A stretch of 41,276 bases of DNA from contig JAQXZD010000107.1 of assembly GCA_029227035.1 (NCBI GenBank), positions 1-41,276 on the forward strand, read 5' to 3'. Position 1 is the first letter of the stretch. The number at the start of each line of letters is the position of its first letter. Under the pieces are notes generated by a model. That model saw only the letters and a program-made list of their open reading frames with translations, ran no database searches and was not told where the DNA came from. Positions 23,350 to 33,058 of the stretch are shown here, one piece after another. The position numbers and the translations under genes were made by a program. This DNA is from Lachnospiraceae bacterium (GTDB taxonomy: Bacteria > Bacillota > Clostridia > Lachnospirales > Lachnospiraceae).

Positions 23350-26300
23350 TACAATTCCTCCTCAACCATGCTCTTTTCACGGTTAAATGCATCATAGATA
23401 CAAGGAATCACAATCAAAGTCAGGATTGTTCCGTATACCAGACCTCCGATAATGGTAATCGCCATAGGCCGCATCATCTCTGAGCCGTCTCCGAAGCCAA
23501 GTGCCGTGGTCAGCATTGCAAGGATTGTGGTCAGAGCCGTCATAAGAATCGGACGTACTCTGGTCTTTCCTGACTCAATAATCGCTTCCTTCTTGGACAT
23601 GCCTTCTTTTCGTGCCTGATTGATGTAATCCACCAGAACGATACCATTATTTACAATCAGACCTGCCAGCATAATAAATCCCAGCATGGACATTACATTC
23701 AGTTCCTGTCCCGTCAGAAGCAGGGCTATGAATCCTCCGGTAAATGCCAGCGGAATGGAGAACATGATAATAAACGGTGAGGTCAGTGACTGGAACTGTA
23801 CCACCATAATCAGATAGATAAATACAACCGCCAGTACCAACATCAGTCCAAGCTGCCCCATGGAATCATTGATTGTCTCATCTTCACCTGTCATCACAAT
23901 CTTATATCCTTCCGGAACATCCAGCTTGTCAATCTCTTTTTGTACCTGATCACTCAGCAGGGTAACATTGTGGTCCTCGTCCACATTGCAGGATACCGTC
24001 AGATATCTGGTCTGTGCCTCACGGCTGATGGTGCTTAAGGTTGTTCCCTCCTCCATGGTGCAGATTTTTGTCAGAGGGATGTCTTTGACTTTTCCCTTCT
24101 TGTCGGTATATTCGAAAGTCATCTTTTTGATATCGGACAGCTTCGGATCTGACTGATCCTCTGTCTGCAGATAAACCTCATAGTCTTTAATATCTGTGGA
24201 AATTGTGGTCACACTGCTGCTGTCTGCCATCTTGTCATACACAAGCTGGTATACCTGTGCAACCGTAAGCCCGTATTCGGCAGCCTTTTCCTTATCCACG
24301 GATATGGTCAACTGCGGGCTGGCTGTATCCAAACCATCCTCAATATCCACAGCTCCTTCCGTCTTCTTCAGGATATCCGCAACATCCGCTGCCAGTGTCT
24401 GAAGTGTATCCAGATCATTTCCCTCAATATTGATGGACAAGCCTTCTCCAAAAACACTTCCCGTATCCATTGCCGATGCACTTGTTGTAACCTCACAGTC
24501 TATATCTTTGGTACGCTCTGCAATTTCTTTTTCCACATCGGAAGACTTCACATCGGACTCTTCATCCAGAAGAATATACATGCTGACGCTTTCATTTCCG
24601 CCACTCATCAGGTTCATGGTAGAATTGCCGCCCGCCATGGCGCCGACTGTCTCAACTCCCTCAATATCCGTCACCTTGTCAATGACCTGATTGGATCTCT
24701 CCTTCAATTCCTCAAAAGTGAGTTTCTCATCTTCTTTCGGCGCAACGGTAACCGATATCTGGTTGGATTCCATATCCATATCCATAAAATTCATACCCTT
24801 TGACAGCGATAAAAACATGCTTCCCACAAGGAGCAGAATCGCCACAAGGAATACAACCAGCTTAAATCGCAGGCAGGTCTTTAAAAATCTTCCGTAGGCT
24901 TCCTTGAAGGAATCGAACCACGGATGACGAATTTCCCTTGTTCTGGTCAGCATTACGGAAGAAAGCGCAGGCACGAATGTCAGTGCCACCACCAGACTGG
25001 CCAGAAGCGTAAACGCAATCGTCAGTGCCAGATCCACAAACAACTGTCTGGTAATTCCCTCTGTAAAGATAATCGGTGCATACACGCTGACGGTGGTAAG
25101 GGTTGATGCCACAATGGCACCCGCAACCTGTCCGGCACCTTCCACCGCTGCTTTCCTGATCGAATATCCTTCGCCACGCAACCGGTAGATATTCTCGATT
25201 ACAACGATAGAGTTATCCACAAGCATACCAATGCCAAGAAGCAGTCCTGACATGGAAATGATATTCATGGAAATTCCCGTAAAGTACATCAATACCACTG
25301 CCGCAACAACAGAAAGCGGAATTGAGCAGGCAATGATAATAGTTGGCTTGACATCTTTTAAGAACAAAAGCAATACAAAAATTGCAAGAATCGCACCAAA
25401 AATCATATTCTGTACAACGCTGTTCACAATCATGTCGCTGTACACGCCCTGATTCATCAGTACATTCAGATGAAGATTCTCATTGTCCTTTTCCAGAGAA
25501 TCAAATTTATCCAGAATCCGGTCCGTTACTTCTCCGGTGGAATAACCGGTCTGTTTTTCCATGGAAAGCATAATTCCCGGATTTCCGTTGATTACGGCAT
25601 AAGTTTCATCCGAGTTGTCCTGCATCTCTACGTCTGCCACATCCGATAAACGAATGGTATCCACTCCGTCCATGCCAAGATCCAGAAGCGGAAGCTCCTT
25701 TAACTCTTCAACGCTCTCTACGGATTCTCCCACACGAACCAGATACTCGGTGTTTCCGTCCATAACGTAACCTGCCGGCATATCAAAGTTCTGCGCACTA
25801 AACAGATTTGCCAAGGTCTCCTGTGTCAGTACCGTGTTCAAATCTGCAGAATCATATGCATTTTCTTTTGCCGTATCCAGATCGGTCTGTGCCGTATCCA
25901 ATGAAGAGGAAGCGGTGGTCAGTTCTGCGGAACTTGAACCAATCTGAAGCGCTGCAAGTGCTGCATTTGCGTTCAATGTATCCAGTGCGGAAGACATGGT
26001 AACCTTGCCGGATTCCACTTTTTCCAGTGCACTTTCAATTGTTGTAATTCCTGTATTTACCTTGGTCAAAAGCTTTCCTACTTCTGCGGCAGCATTTGGC
26101 AGGTCTTCATAAGTCTTCACCTGAATTCCCAATGCTTTCAAGCCGGAAAACTGCGTCTTGACTACTTCATTTAACTGTGCAATCTGCTGCTGCACCTCCG
26201 GAAGCTCTGCCGCCTGCGGATTTTCTTTCAGCATAACGGTAAGTCCGGTATAAGAATCTGATTCCATGAAGGCATTGATTCCTTCCTGAATCTTTGTCAA

Positions 26301-27107
26301 GGACTTCTTCTGTTTCTTCAAATCCTTAAGCTGCTTATTTAAATCTTCTTCCGTTTCATACAACTGATCCTTCTGATCCATTGCCTGGTTGATCGCGGAG
26401 GTAAGCTTATCCTTGTTGGAATCAATTGCATTCTTTCCACTCTCTATCTTATTCTTGCCGCTGTCAATCTCTCCCTGGGCATCATCAAACTCTTTGTCAA
26501 TGCTCTTACGGATTTTCTTATTGAGCGCATCAATCTTGTCCTGGTTCATGGTAACCTGGACATTCTCTTCAAGCTGTCCGGTTGTATTAACAGAAGCCAC
26601 ACCCTCAAGACTTTCAATGGTTGGTGCCAATTCGTTTTCCACATAATCCGAAAGCTCCGATGCATCCATATCATCCGCATCTACTGCCGCCGCAAGCACC
26701 GGCATCATATCCGGATTGATTTTCATAATCATCGGTGTCCCGACTTTATCATCCCATTGTCCGGATATCTGATCCAGCTTCTGCTGTATCTCAATGACAA
26801 CCGAGTCCATATTGGCATTCTGCTCATACTCAAGTGTTACGATAGAATAGCTGTTGTATGAGATTGAGCTGACCTTCTTGATATTAGAGGTCGTAGCCAT
26901 CGCCGACTCAATCGGTGCGGTGACATCAGTCTCCACCTTTTCAGGGCTCGCACCCATATCTGTGGTTACAACCATCGCGTACTGAAAACTCATGTCCGGC
27001 AGCAAATCCGTTGTCATCCTTGACAAGGACACAATGCCAAGCACGATTACAAGTATCACACCTACCAGTACGGTAAATGGCTTTTTTACACTGTACTTTG
27101 AAATCAT
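23349..27107 (-). CDS. RND-family exporter with a large coiled-coil insertion
   Basis: This RND permease of about 1252 residues resembles AcrB-type pumps. The first helix starts VKKPFTVLVGVILVIVLGI. The TM4 motif GMLVDNSIVVIENIYR and its second-half counterpart LAGLIVNNGIVLVDY are clear, and two six-helix groups surround two large extracellular loops. The first loop carries an extra Lys/Glu/Asp-rich coiled-coil segment (about residues 215-430). No membrane-fusion or outer-membrane partner gene is next to it. The ATG at 27107 is chosen because GGGAGG lies upstream; the longer reading to 27158 runs through the operator. Drug or lipid export is likely, but the substrate is unknown. Confidence 0.93.
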   Translation of the reverse strand: MISKYSVKKPFTVLVGVILVIVLGIVSLSRMTTDLLPDMSFQYAMVVTTDMGASPEKVETDVTAPIESAMATTSNIKKVSSISYNSYSIVTLEYEQNANMDSVVIEIQQKLDQISGQWDDKVGTPMIMKINPDMMPVLAAAVDADDMDASELSDYVENELAPTIESLEGVASVNTTGQLEENVQVTMNQDKIDALNKKIRKSIDKEFDDAQGEIDSGKNKIESGKNAIDSNKDKLTSAINQAMDQKDQLYETEEDLNKQLKDLKKQKKSLTKIQEGINAFMESDSYTGLTVMLKENPQAAELPEVQQQIAQLNEVVKTQFSGLKALGIQVKTYEDLPNAAAEVGKLLTKVNTGITTIESALEKVESGKVTMSSALDTLNANAALAALQIGSSSAELTTASSSLDTAQTDLDTAKENAYDSADLNTVLTQETLANLFSAQNFDMPAGYVMDGNTEYLVRVGESVESVEELKELPLLDLGMDGVDTIRLSDVADVEMQDNSDETYAVINGNPGIMLSMEKQTGYSTGEVTDRILDKFDSLEKDNENLHLNVLMNQGVYSDMIVNSVVQNMIFGAILAIFVLLLFLKDVKPTIIIACSIPLSVVAAVVLMYFTGISMNIISMSGLLLGIGMLVDNSIVVIENIYRLRGEGYSIRKAAVEGAGQVAGAIVASTLTTVSVYAPIIFTEGITRQLFVDLALTIAFTLLASLVVALTFVPALSSVMLTRTREIRHPWFDSFKEAYGRFLKTCLRFKLVVFLVAILLLVGSMFLSLSKGMNFMDMDMESNQISVTVAPKEDEKLTFEELKERSNQVIDKVTDIEGVETVGAMAGGNSTMNLMSGGNESVSMYILLDEESDVKSSDVEKEIAERTKDIDCEVTTSASAMDTGSVFGEGLSINIEGNDLDTLQTLAADVADILKKTEGAVDIEDGLDTASPQLTISVDKEKAAEYGLTVAQVYQLVYDKMADSSSVTTISTDIKDYEVYLQTEDQSDPKLSDIKKMTFEYTDKKGKVKDIPLTKICTMEEGTTLSTISREAQTRYLTVSCNVDEDHNVTLLSDQVQKEIDKLDVPEGYKIVMTGEDETINDSMGQLGLMLVLAVVFIYLIMVVQFQSLTSPFIIMFSIPLAFTGGFIALLLTGQELNVMSMLGFIMLAGLIVNNGIVLVDYINQARKEGMSKKEAIIESGKTRVRPILMTALTTILAMLTTALGFGDGSEMMRPMAITIIGGLVYGTILTLIVIPCIYDAFNREKSMVEEEL

Positions 27108-27130
27108 CTTGTTTATCCTCCCTATAATTC

Positions 27131-27150
27131 GACTGACCGACCGGTCAGTC
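27131..27150. promoter_or_regulatory. TetR operator of the RND operon
   Basis: GACTGACCG (27131-27139) and CGGTCAGTC (27142-27150) form a perfect 9-bp inverted repeat with a 2-nt centre. It lies between the -10 box and the RND start, at about the first transcribed bases. It is the natural target for the TetR protein encoded in the same operon. Confidence 0.88.
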
Positions 27151-27163
27151 AGTTGCATGTTTC

Positions 27164-27191
27164 ATTATACGCAACGGGTTTTCATTTACAA
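27164..27191 (-). promoter_or_regulatory. Promoter of the RND-tetR operon
   Basis: On the minus strand TTGTAA (27186-27191), 16 nt, TATAAT (27164-27169). The operator starts 13 nt downstream of the -10 box. Confidence 0.72.
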
Positions 27192-27230
27192 GTGATTTCC
27201 GGGTTATTTTCTCCTTTTTTTAGAAATATT

Positions 27231-27572
27231 TTATTTTTTCTGACTGATTGCTTTTTCTTCGTTTTTAATCTCCCAGTGAATCAAAAAGGTCAGCAGTCCG
27301 CGGAGAAGAATCACCGCGCCCAGAATTCCAAGCTCTGCCCATTCTCGAACCACAACGGTACGCAACACTTCGCTTCCCATCTTAAATTCCAGTGACAGTG
27401 CAATTCCCTGTGCCAGATCCAGCCGCAGGGTTGCCTTATGCTTAATCCACTGCACAAACCCCTTTACCGCCGTAAAAACCAGCACAATAACACCAAGCAT
27501 CTCCAGCACCACCGTGCAGATTTCCACGATATAATTCAACCACAATTCAATATTGGCCAGTATATTCTCCAT
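27231..27572 (-). CDS. DUF1622 family membrane protein, 113 aa
   Basis: Taking the ATG at 27572 (AAAGGAGAACAGG before it), the product is 113 residues with hydrophobic segments near 12-37 and 80-98. The stretch LRLDLAQGIALSLEFKMGSEVLRTVV is the core of the DUF1622 family, a small integral membrane protein of unknown role. The upstream extension to 27704 is arginine-rich and runs through a terminator and the end of the previous gene, so it is not used. It follows a 46-residue membrane protein gene, with a hairpin terminator between them. Confidence 0.85.
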   Translation of the reverse strand: MENILANIELWLNYIVEICTVVLEMLGVIVLVFTAVKGFVQWIKHKATLRLDLAQGIALSLEFKMGSEVLRTVVVREWAELGILGAVILLRGLLTFLIHWEIKNEEKAISQKK

Positions 27573-27597
27573 CCTGTTCTCCTTTTTCCCATCAAAC

Positions 27598-27626
27598 AAA
27601 AAGAGCTGCAGTCCTGCCACAGCTCT
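27598..27626 (-). terminator. Hairpin terminator between the two small membrane protein genes
   Basis: AGAGCTG (27602-27608) pairs with CAGCTCT (27620-27626). TTTTT follows on the minus strand. It lies between the 46-aa gene and the DUF1622 gene, so it may only partly stop transcription into the latter. Confidence 0.7.
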
Positions 27627-27639
27627 CTTTCTCTTACTC

Positions 27640-27780
27640 TTACTCTTCTTCCTGTCCGTCCTCTTCGTCCACGATTGCCGCAGATGCGCCCGACACCGCC
27701 GCAATCACCGCAATAATCGCACCAAGAACCGCAACTCCTACTATCACACCTATAAAAATCAACACACCTGTATCTGTCAT
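27640..27780 (-). CDS. Small membrane protein of unknown function, 46 aa
   Basis: The ATG at 27780 opens a 46-residue frame: MTDTGVLIFIGVIVGVAVLG, continued hydrophobic (AIIAVIAAVSGASAAIV), then an acidic tail DEEDGQEEE. It is one transmembrane helix of Gly/Val/Ala/Ile type with an acidic end. A second ATG at 27789 touches the ribosome site GAGGAG, so the ATG at 27780, with 9 nt spacing, is preferred. A good promoter lies upstream. It is probably expressed with the DUF1622 gene. No known family recognised. Confidence 0.72.
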   Translation of the reverse strand: MTDTGVLIFIGVIVGVAVLGAIIAVIAAVSGASAAIVDEEDGQEEE

Positions 27781-27825
27781 GTCATTCATCTCCTCTGAGT
27801 ACTAGTATGATCTGTTTCCTGTATT

Positions 27826-27854
27826 ATTATAATACTACTCAGGCATTTTCACAA
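27826..27854 (-). promoter_or_regulatory. Promoter of the 46-aa / DUF1622 genes
   Basis: On the minus strand TTGTGA (27849-27854), 17 nt, TATAAT (27826-27831), about 46 nt before the start codon. Confidence 0.78.
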
Positions 27855-27868
27855 GACACGTCTGCAAG

Positions 27869-29575
27869 CTATATCTTAGAATCTCCAAAACTCTCCACAT
27901 TCAGTGTCAGGCTGTCCGCCATCTGTCTCAACTTATCCGCTGCGGTCTCCACCGTCTCAAACTCATCATGCAGCTCTGTAACGGCTGCCGTTGTCTCTTC
28001 CATACTTGCCACATTGTTCTCGGCAATCTCTGAAAGGTTCTGAATAATCTGAACGATTTCGCCACGGGCTGCCTCCAGCTCCTTGGCCTGCTTCTCCACC
28101 CGGTGTATTCCCTGAATGGAAGACTGAATCTCTTCCATTACATGATCCACAGTATCTGCGGTCGTGTCAATATGCGTTCTCTGTCTGGTGATGACCTCCT
28201 GCATATGCTCCATCGCCTGAACCACACGTTCAGAATTGCCAATCAGTTCGTTTACCGTACCGTCAATACTGCTGCTGGCATTGTTGGACTGCTCTGCCAA
28301 GGTCTGGATTTCCGATGCCACAACCGCAAAGCCTTTTCCTGCTTCCCCTGCACGCGCCGCCTCAATACTGGCATTCAGCGCCAACAGATTCGTCTGGTCT
28401 GCTATCTCTGAAATAAAATCGGATGCATCCTTGATATGTGCGGCGGAATCGTTGGTCTGCCTGGTCAGTTCCGCAATCATCTCCACAACATTCTCCACCT
28501 CACTGCTGCATTCTTTCAAATCCCGAATGGTCTCAGCCGCCTGGTCGCTGGACTCATGCATGCTGTCCGCACAACCGCTCAGGAAATCCGCTTCCCGGCT
28601 TGCCCCGATAATCAGCTCTCCCATGTGATTGATGTTCGCAGAGGCATCCTGTGTGTCCTTCGCCTGTGAAGTTGCATTGTTTGTGATATCTTCCACCGTC
28701 AACTGCACATTATTCATATTTTCATAAGTCTGTCCTGCGGTCTGGTCAAGAGCATTGGAGGCACTCAGAAGATGCTCGGCATTCTCCCTGATTCCTCCCA
28801 TAATGTTGCGAAGTCCTTCCTGCAGACTCTGCACTGCCCGTGTCAGGTCTCCGGTCTCGTCCTTCTGTTTTAAATCCTTCCGGTCGATTGCCACATCCAG
28901 TTTTCCATTTGCCACCGCCTGCACATTTGTAATATTCCGTTTCAGCCGCTTGGAAATGGAATTCGTAACCGGAACAATCACTGCCACACATCCCAGCATA
29001 AGCAGTACAATGGTTCCTGCCAGCATTGCAATAATCCTGGTAATGCCTTTTAAAGTCTCTGCCCTGTTGGTTCCCGCAAAAACCATACCGACAGGTGTAT
29101 CGTTTCCGCTCTGGTATACAGGCTCATACAGACCATAATACAAGGTTCCGTCTATGGATACTTTATCCGTAAAATAAGTATTTCCTTTCTTCAGGACTTC
29201 ATCGACAATCTTTTCTCCTGCCGGCGAACCGAGAATTCTCTCTCCGTTTTTATCCACTGCAGAAGTCATGATACGCTGGTCTCCGTAGAAAAAAGTCACT
29301 TCCATTCCGGAGCGCTCCTTGATCGTATCCAGCAGTTCCTCCGACTGGGAAATATTGTAACTTCCTTTCCAGATATCTCCGTTTTTTGCCTGAATGTAAT
29401 CTCCGCTGTTCTGGTCGTAAGCGGCAAGTGTTGCCACCGCTGTTCCCTCCAGAGAACTTTGCACCCGGTCAATCAATGTGCTTCTCACTGCAGTATTCGC
29501 AATGACTACTACAATAAGTGCCAGAAGAAGTACCGGCATAAGCGAACTTATCAGCATTTTCTTTCGTAAACTCAT
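27869..29575 (-). CDS. Methyl-accepting chemotaxis protein (transmembrane)
   Basis: This 568-residue chemoreceptor has TM1 at about 8-28 and an extracellular single-Cache-like domain (about 30-185; [49 protein letters not shown] and [11 protein letters not shown] are typical). TM2 lies near 193-217, followed by a HAMP domain and a long signalling coiled coil. Its hairpin tip is [38 protein letters not shown]. The ATG at 29575 with GGGGG upstream is preferred to the TTG at 29590 that touches the previous stop. It directly follows the BMP lipoprotein gene, so the two may sense one ligand. It feeds into CheA/CheW elsewhere in the genome. Confidence 0.93.
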   Translation of the reverse strand: MSLRKKMLISSLMPVLLLALIVVVIANTAVRSTLIDRVQSSLEGTAVATLAAYDQNSGDYIQAKNGDIWKGSYNISQSEELLDTIKERSGMEVTFFYGDQRIMTSAVDKNGERILGSPAGEKIVDEVLKKGNTYFTDKVSIDGTLYYGLYEPVYQSGNDTPVGMVFAGTNRAETLKGITRIIAMLAGTIVLLMLGCVAVIVPVTNSISKRLKRNITNVQAVANGKLDVAIDRKDLKQKDETGDLTRAVQSLQEGLRNIMGGIRENAEHLLSASNALDQTAGQTYENMNNVQLTVEDITNNATSQAKDTQDASANINHMGELIIGASREADFLSGCADSMHESSDQAAETIRDLKECSSEVENVVEMIAELTRQTNDSAAHIKDASDFISEIADQTNLLALNASIEAARAGEAGKGFAVVASEIQTLAEQSNNASSSIDGTVNELIGNSERVVQAMEHMQEVITRQRTHIDTTADTVDHVMEEIQSSIQGIHRVEKQAKELEAARGEIVQIIQNLSEIAENNVASMEETTAAVTELHDEFETVETAADKLRQMADSLTLNVESFGDSKI

Positions 29576-29590
29576 CTTTCGTACCCCCAA

Positions 29591-30763
29591 TCACTCCAAG
29601 ACTACCACATTCTCACAGTACCAGTTGATTCCACCCATAATGTCCTCATCTGACAGTGTTGAGCCTTCCGTTCCGACGGTCTCTCCTGTATTCGTTTTTA
29701 TCACACCGTCAAACACATTGCATTCGCCGCTTAAGATCTTTGCGGTCGCTTCATCCACCTTTTCTGCGGTTCCTTCCGCCGCAAAGGAAGCCAGATCCGT
29801 GATCTCCACCAGGCCGTCCTGCATACCGCCATAGTAATTGGAACCGTCCCAGGTGCCATCAATAATACTCTGAACCGCAGTCGTATAATAAGCACTCCAG
29901 TTCCAGATTACACTGGTCAGGCAGGAATCCGGTGTCTCTTTACTCATATCGGAGTTGTAACCGATTCCATATACTCCCCGCTCTTCCGCAAGAGTCTGCG
30001 GATACGCGGTGTCACAATGCTGTGCCATAACGTCGCAGCCCATATCCAGAAGTTCTTTCGATGCCTGCTTCTCCTTATCCGGATCGTACCAGCTATTGGT
30101 TACGGAAACATATACCTTTGCATCCGGATTCACGGAAGCAATTCCAAGTGCAAACGCATCAATTCCTCCGGTAACCTCGGAATTGGATGAGTCCTGCGCC
30201 GCAACATATCCAATCTTATTTGTCTTTGTGTTCATTCCTGCCACAATTCCGCTCAGATAACGTGCCTGATAAATTCTTCCGAAATAGTTGTTAAAATTCT
30301 TGCCGTTGGACATATATCCGGTTCCATGGGAAAAATAGACATCCGGATATTCCTCCGCCATTTCTGCCGTTGCCTCCATATAGCCCCAGCTCGTGGCAAA
30401 AATCACATTACAGCCATCATCAATCAGGTTTTTTATCTCCGTTTTAATCTCTTCTGTATCGGAATCTGCAATAATATCTCTTTCAATCTGTTCATCCTCA
30501 AGTCCGAGATTTTTCTGCATTCCTTTGATTCCCAGATCGTGCGTATAATTATATCCGCTTCCGTCCTCCGGATCTCCGATATACAGAACTCCAACCTTGA
30601 TATCTTCCCTGGCTATTCCGGTGGTCACTGCCTCACCGGCCTCCGTGGTTTCCTCATAGCCTTCGTTCGTTGCATAATCTTCCACTGCATCACTTCCGCA
30701 GCCTCCCAGCAGCACCATACTCAGCACCACTGCCGCTGCTCTTTTACAAACTGACTTTTTCAT
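29591..30763 (-). CDS. BMP-family (PnrA-like) substrate-binding lipoprotein
   Basis: This 390-residue lipoprotein has lipobox LGGC (Cys22). The BMP fold is visible in DIKVGVLYIGDPEDGSGYNY, LIDDGCNVIFATSWGYM, EYPDVYFSHGTGY, FGRIYQARYLSGIVAGM, KIGYVAA, DPDKEKQASKELLDMGCDVMAQHCD and the YGIGYNSDM motif. Relatives such as PnrA/TmpC and BmpA bind nucleosides. No ABC permease or ATPase is nearby. Instead it is flanked by two chemoreceptor-type genes, which suggests use as a sensory ligand-binding partner. GGGGGAAG precedes the ATG and the gap to the downstream chemoreceptor is minimal. Confidence 0.9.
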   Translation of the reverse strand: MKKSVCKRAAAVVLSMVLLGGCGSDAVEDYATNEGYEETTEAGEAVTTGIAREDIKVGVLYIGDPEDGSGYNYTHDLGIKGMQKNLGLEDEQIERDIIADSDTEEIKTEIKNLIDDGCNVIFATSWGYMEATAEMAEEYPDVYFSHGTGYMSNGKNFNNYFGRIYQARYLSGIVAGMNTKTNKIGYVAAQDSSNSEVTGGIDAFALGIASVNPDAKVYVSVTNSWYDPDKEKQASKELLDMGCDVMAQHCDTAYPQTLAEERGVYGIGYNSDMSKETPDSCLTSVIWNWSAYYTTAVQSIIDGTWDGSNYYGGMQDGLVEITDLASFAAEGTAEKVDEATAKILSGECNVFDGVIKTNTGETVGTEGSTLSDEDIMGGINWYCENVVVLE

Positions 30764-30788
30764 TTGGCTTCCCCCTTAATTCCCTGCT

Positions 30789-31751
30789 CTATTCCTGAAG
30801 CATGGTATTAATCTGTCGTAAAACATCACTAATCTCACAGAGCGCAGTATTTTTCTCGCTGCTCTTGTGATTTAATCCATCCACTTGTGCATCAATTCCA
30901 CTCACGGCATCTTCTATGGAACTCATCCCGCCCACCGCACTGTCAATCTGTGCACTGGTCTCCTGAATGGCGCCCACAATATTCGTTCCGACTGTCCGGA
31001 CCTGTCCTGAACAATCCCTCACTTCTCCCATGGATTCTTTTAATTCTCCGGCATATGCAATATTGGAATTCATCATATCCGAAGTTCTTCCAATCTCTCC
31101 CTGAAGACTCTGAAGCGATTCCTTAAGCTGCATAATTGACTCTTCAATTCCGCTGACCAGAGATGCTGTGGACGCGGACAGTTCCCGGATCTGGTCTGCC
31201 ACAACCGCAAATCCCCGTCCTGCTTCTCCCGCACGGGCTGCCTCAATAGAAGCATTCAGTGCCAAAAGGTTCGTCCTTGACGAGATTCCCGTGATATCCG
31301 CTGTCAGATTCGTAATATTGGTAAAATCATTTTCGAACTGTTCAAAGGTCGTTGTCATATTTGAAAGCTGTTCCTTCGAATTCTCAATCTGCGTTGTCAG
31401 AAGCTCCATGCTTTTGCTGGACTCTTCAATCTTCTGATCCGATTCATTCATCACATCATCAATCTGCGTTGCGAATCCGTTGAACTCCTGATAATTCCGG
31501 CTGATTACTTCAAGGAGTTCATTGCTTTGGTTCAGATACTCCCTGGTGGTCTGAGTACAATTTTCGATAGCATCCATACTGGCGGACAGATCCACCTCCT
31601 GCGCCATATACTGGTCAATGCGCTTCACAAGGAACTGTACTCCTTCCTTCAGGCTTTCCTTGCTCTCCTCCTGCTCACGCTTTATGTTTTCCAGCTTCAC
31701 CTGCTCCTGCATAGCTTCCGCCTGTGTTTCCTTTTTCTTAAAAATGCCCAT
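30789..31751 (-). CDS. Cytoplasmic methyl-accepting chemotaxis-type protein
   Basis: This 320-residue protein has no membrane segment. Its N-terminus is charged and helical ([19 protein letters not shown]), and the rest is a long coiled coil with the receptor tip region [39 protein letters not shown] (about 160-198). It is much shorter than a standard receptor and lacks HAMP and sensor domains. It may be a soluble signalling module that reads the FIST protein encoded just upstream, with 14 nt between the genes. AGAGAGGAG precedes the ATG. Confidence 0.88.
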   Translation of the reverse strand: MGIFKKKETQAEAMQEQVKLENIKREQEESKESLKEGVQFLVKRIDQYMAQEVDLSASMDAIENCTQTTREYLNQSNELLEVISRNYQEFNGFATQIDDVMNESDQKIEESSKSMELLTTQIENSKEQLSNMTTTFEQFENDFTNITNLTADITGISSRTNLLALNASIEAARAGEAGRGFAVVADQIRELSASTASLVSGIEESIMQLKESLQSLQGEIGRTSDMMNSNIAYAGELKESMGEVRDCSGQVRTVGTNIVGAIQETSAQIDSAVGGMSSIEDAVSGIDAQVDGLNHKSSEKNTALCEISDVLRQINTMLQE

Positions 31752-31765
31752 TCTTTACTCCTCTC

Positions 31766-32870
31766 TTACTCAAATACCGCAACGATCATCGTCTGGTTAA
31801 ACTGCTGCTCACCCGCCTGCTCGCCATAACCTGAAAAACCAATATATTCCCCAAGCACATTTCCCATGGCTCTCGCATACTCCTGGAGATAACCTTCACT
31901 GTCAAACAACAGCGTCCTCGCCAGACAGTGGCACATAATGGAAAAAGAAGGATGCGGTATCTCACTCTTTATTTTTTCCATTGTCTCGGAAACTATCTGC
32001 TTATAATCCGCCGGTCTCAACACCTCTACTCTGGAGTTCTCATAAACCTGGGCGTGATAAGTGATTCCATGATTATCCGTCAGTGCACAGTTCGCCGTAA
32101 TATACATATCATCACCCACGACACGTCCCATGGGATTCGTATCAAAATACTTGGTTATCTGATCCTTTGACACCCCAAGCTCTTCCGCATATACCGCATC
32201 TGCCGGTCTGTGATTATATTCGTATACCGTTCTGGTGGCTGCATTGACTTTTGTGGCAGTAAGAACATGTCCGTTAACCGGTTCATAGATATTTTCCCGA
32301 AAAATTCTTACCTTGCCTTTTTCGTTATGAATCAAGGCAAATACCGCACTCTTCTCACACACACGTCCATTCAGGGATACCTTCGTCCCGATTGCCGTCC
32401 CCGGATCTCCCGCCGTTCCGCCAAACACCGGAATATTCTTATCCAACAGAACTGTATTTAGCGCGGAAAGCACGGACTCCTCCGCACAAAGAAACGCCGT
32501 TGTAAATTCAAGGCAAATGGTATTCTGTGTATTTCTTACCGCATCCACACAACGCTTTACACGGTTGGCATACTTAATCGGATACTTATCTACATCCTCC
32601 AGTACATCCGCGGCACAGGTAATTCCGCTCTCAAAGGCCATTGCCTTTAATCCCTGCTTATCCGCTCCACTCTTACTGAATGCTGCGATTGCAGTCGCAC
32701 CCATGCAGACACTCTTCGGAAATTTCTCATGGATCAGCTTTGTATACTCTTCAAACCCCTCAACCTGCGAAAAAAAACAGAATCAGCTTCGGATTCTGAA
32801 ACTTTGCCGTAGCTTCATTCACGCATTGCTGCGGATCTCTGCTGACACTACTTCCAATACTATACTCCAT
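31766..32870 (-). pseudogene. FIST-domain signalling protein, interrupted by a frameshift in a T8 run
   Basis: Two frames together encode a FIST_N/FIST_C protein (F-box and intracellular signal transduction sensor), about 367 residues if joined. The first frame, ATG at 32870 after GGGAGGAA, reads MEYSIGSSVSRDPQQC and ends LILFFFAG with a TGA at 32760. The second frame takes up the protein at FFSQVEGFEEYTKLIHEK and runs to 31766. The break is in eight T (A8 at 32770-32777 on the plus strand); with seven the gene would be intact. A 312-residue product from an internal ATG at 32704 would lack the N-terminus. Other motifs are PVFGGTAGDPGTAIG and GFSGYGEQAG. Causes may be mutation, phase variation, slippage or a sequencing error. 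Confidence 0.85.
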
Positions 32871-32938
32871 CCTCAAATTCCTCCCTCTTTCGTTCTTATT
32901 CGTTCCATTTCTATACTACGGAACCCATAACCAATTTC

Positions 32939-32968
32939 AGTATACCATAGTATGTGCTATTATGACAG
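32939..32968 (-). promoter_or_regulatory. Possible promoter of the FIST/MCP/BMP operon
   Basis: On the minus strand CTGTCA (32963-32968), 18 nt, TATACT (32939-32944), about 68 nt before the FIST start. No sigma-D type motility promoter (TAAA-N15-GCCGATAA) was found here. Confidence 0.4.
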
Positions 32969-32986
32969 ATTTTTTTTGCTTTTTTT

Positions 32987-33036
32987 CGCAGTTATTCGGC
33001 ATTATCGCCATACAAAATAAAGAACTTGCGAAAAGT
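32987..33036 (+). repeat. 50-nt direct repeat, copy A (left border of toxin-antitoxin segment)
   Basis: The 50 nt contain GTTATTCGGCATTATCGCC, AAAATAAAG and ACTTGCGAAAAGT, and match 34611-34660 with three substitutions. The similarity stops sharply on both sides. In this copy only one half of the hairpin present at copy B remains. Confidence 0.9.
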
Positions 33037-33058
33037 CTGTTGATTCTCTTACAACAAC

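Noticed and set aside
26989-27195. Plus-strand frame reading over the TetR operator as a leader peptide
   Set aside because: It lies mostly antisense to the RND gene and has no ribosome site; the palindrome is better explained as an operator.
32760-32870. Selenocysteine or programmed frameshift at the FIST TGA
   Set aside because: The reading frame after TGA does not continue the protein, and no SECIS-like stem was seen. A +1 shift at a T8 run is simpler as a one-base insertion; programmed shifting cannot be shown from sequence alone.
32985-33035. GCCGAATAA as sigma-D (motility) -10 box for the sensory operon
   Set aside because: The matching TAAA box at the right distance is missing, and the sequence belongs to the 50-nt direct repeat that also occurs where no chemotaxis gene follows.
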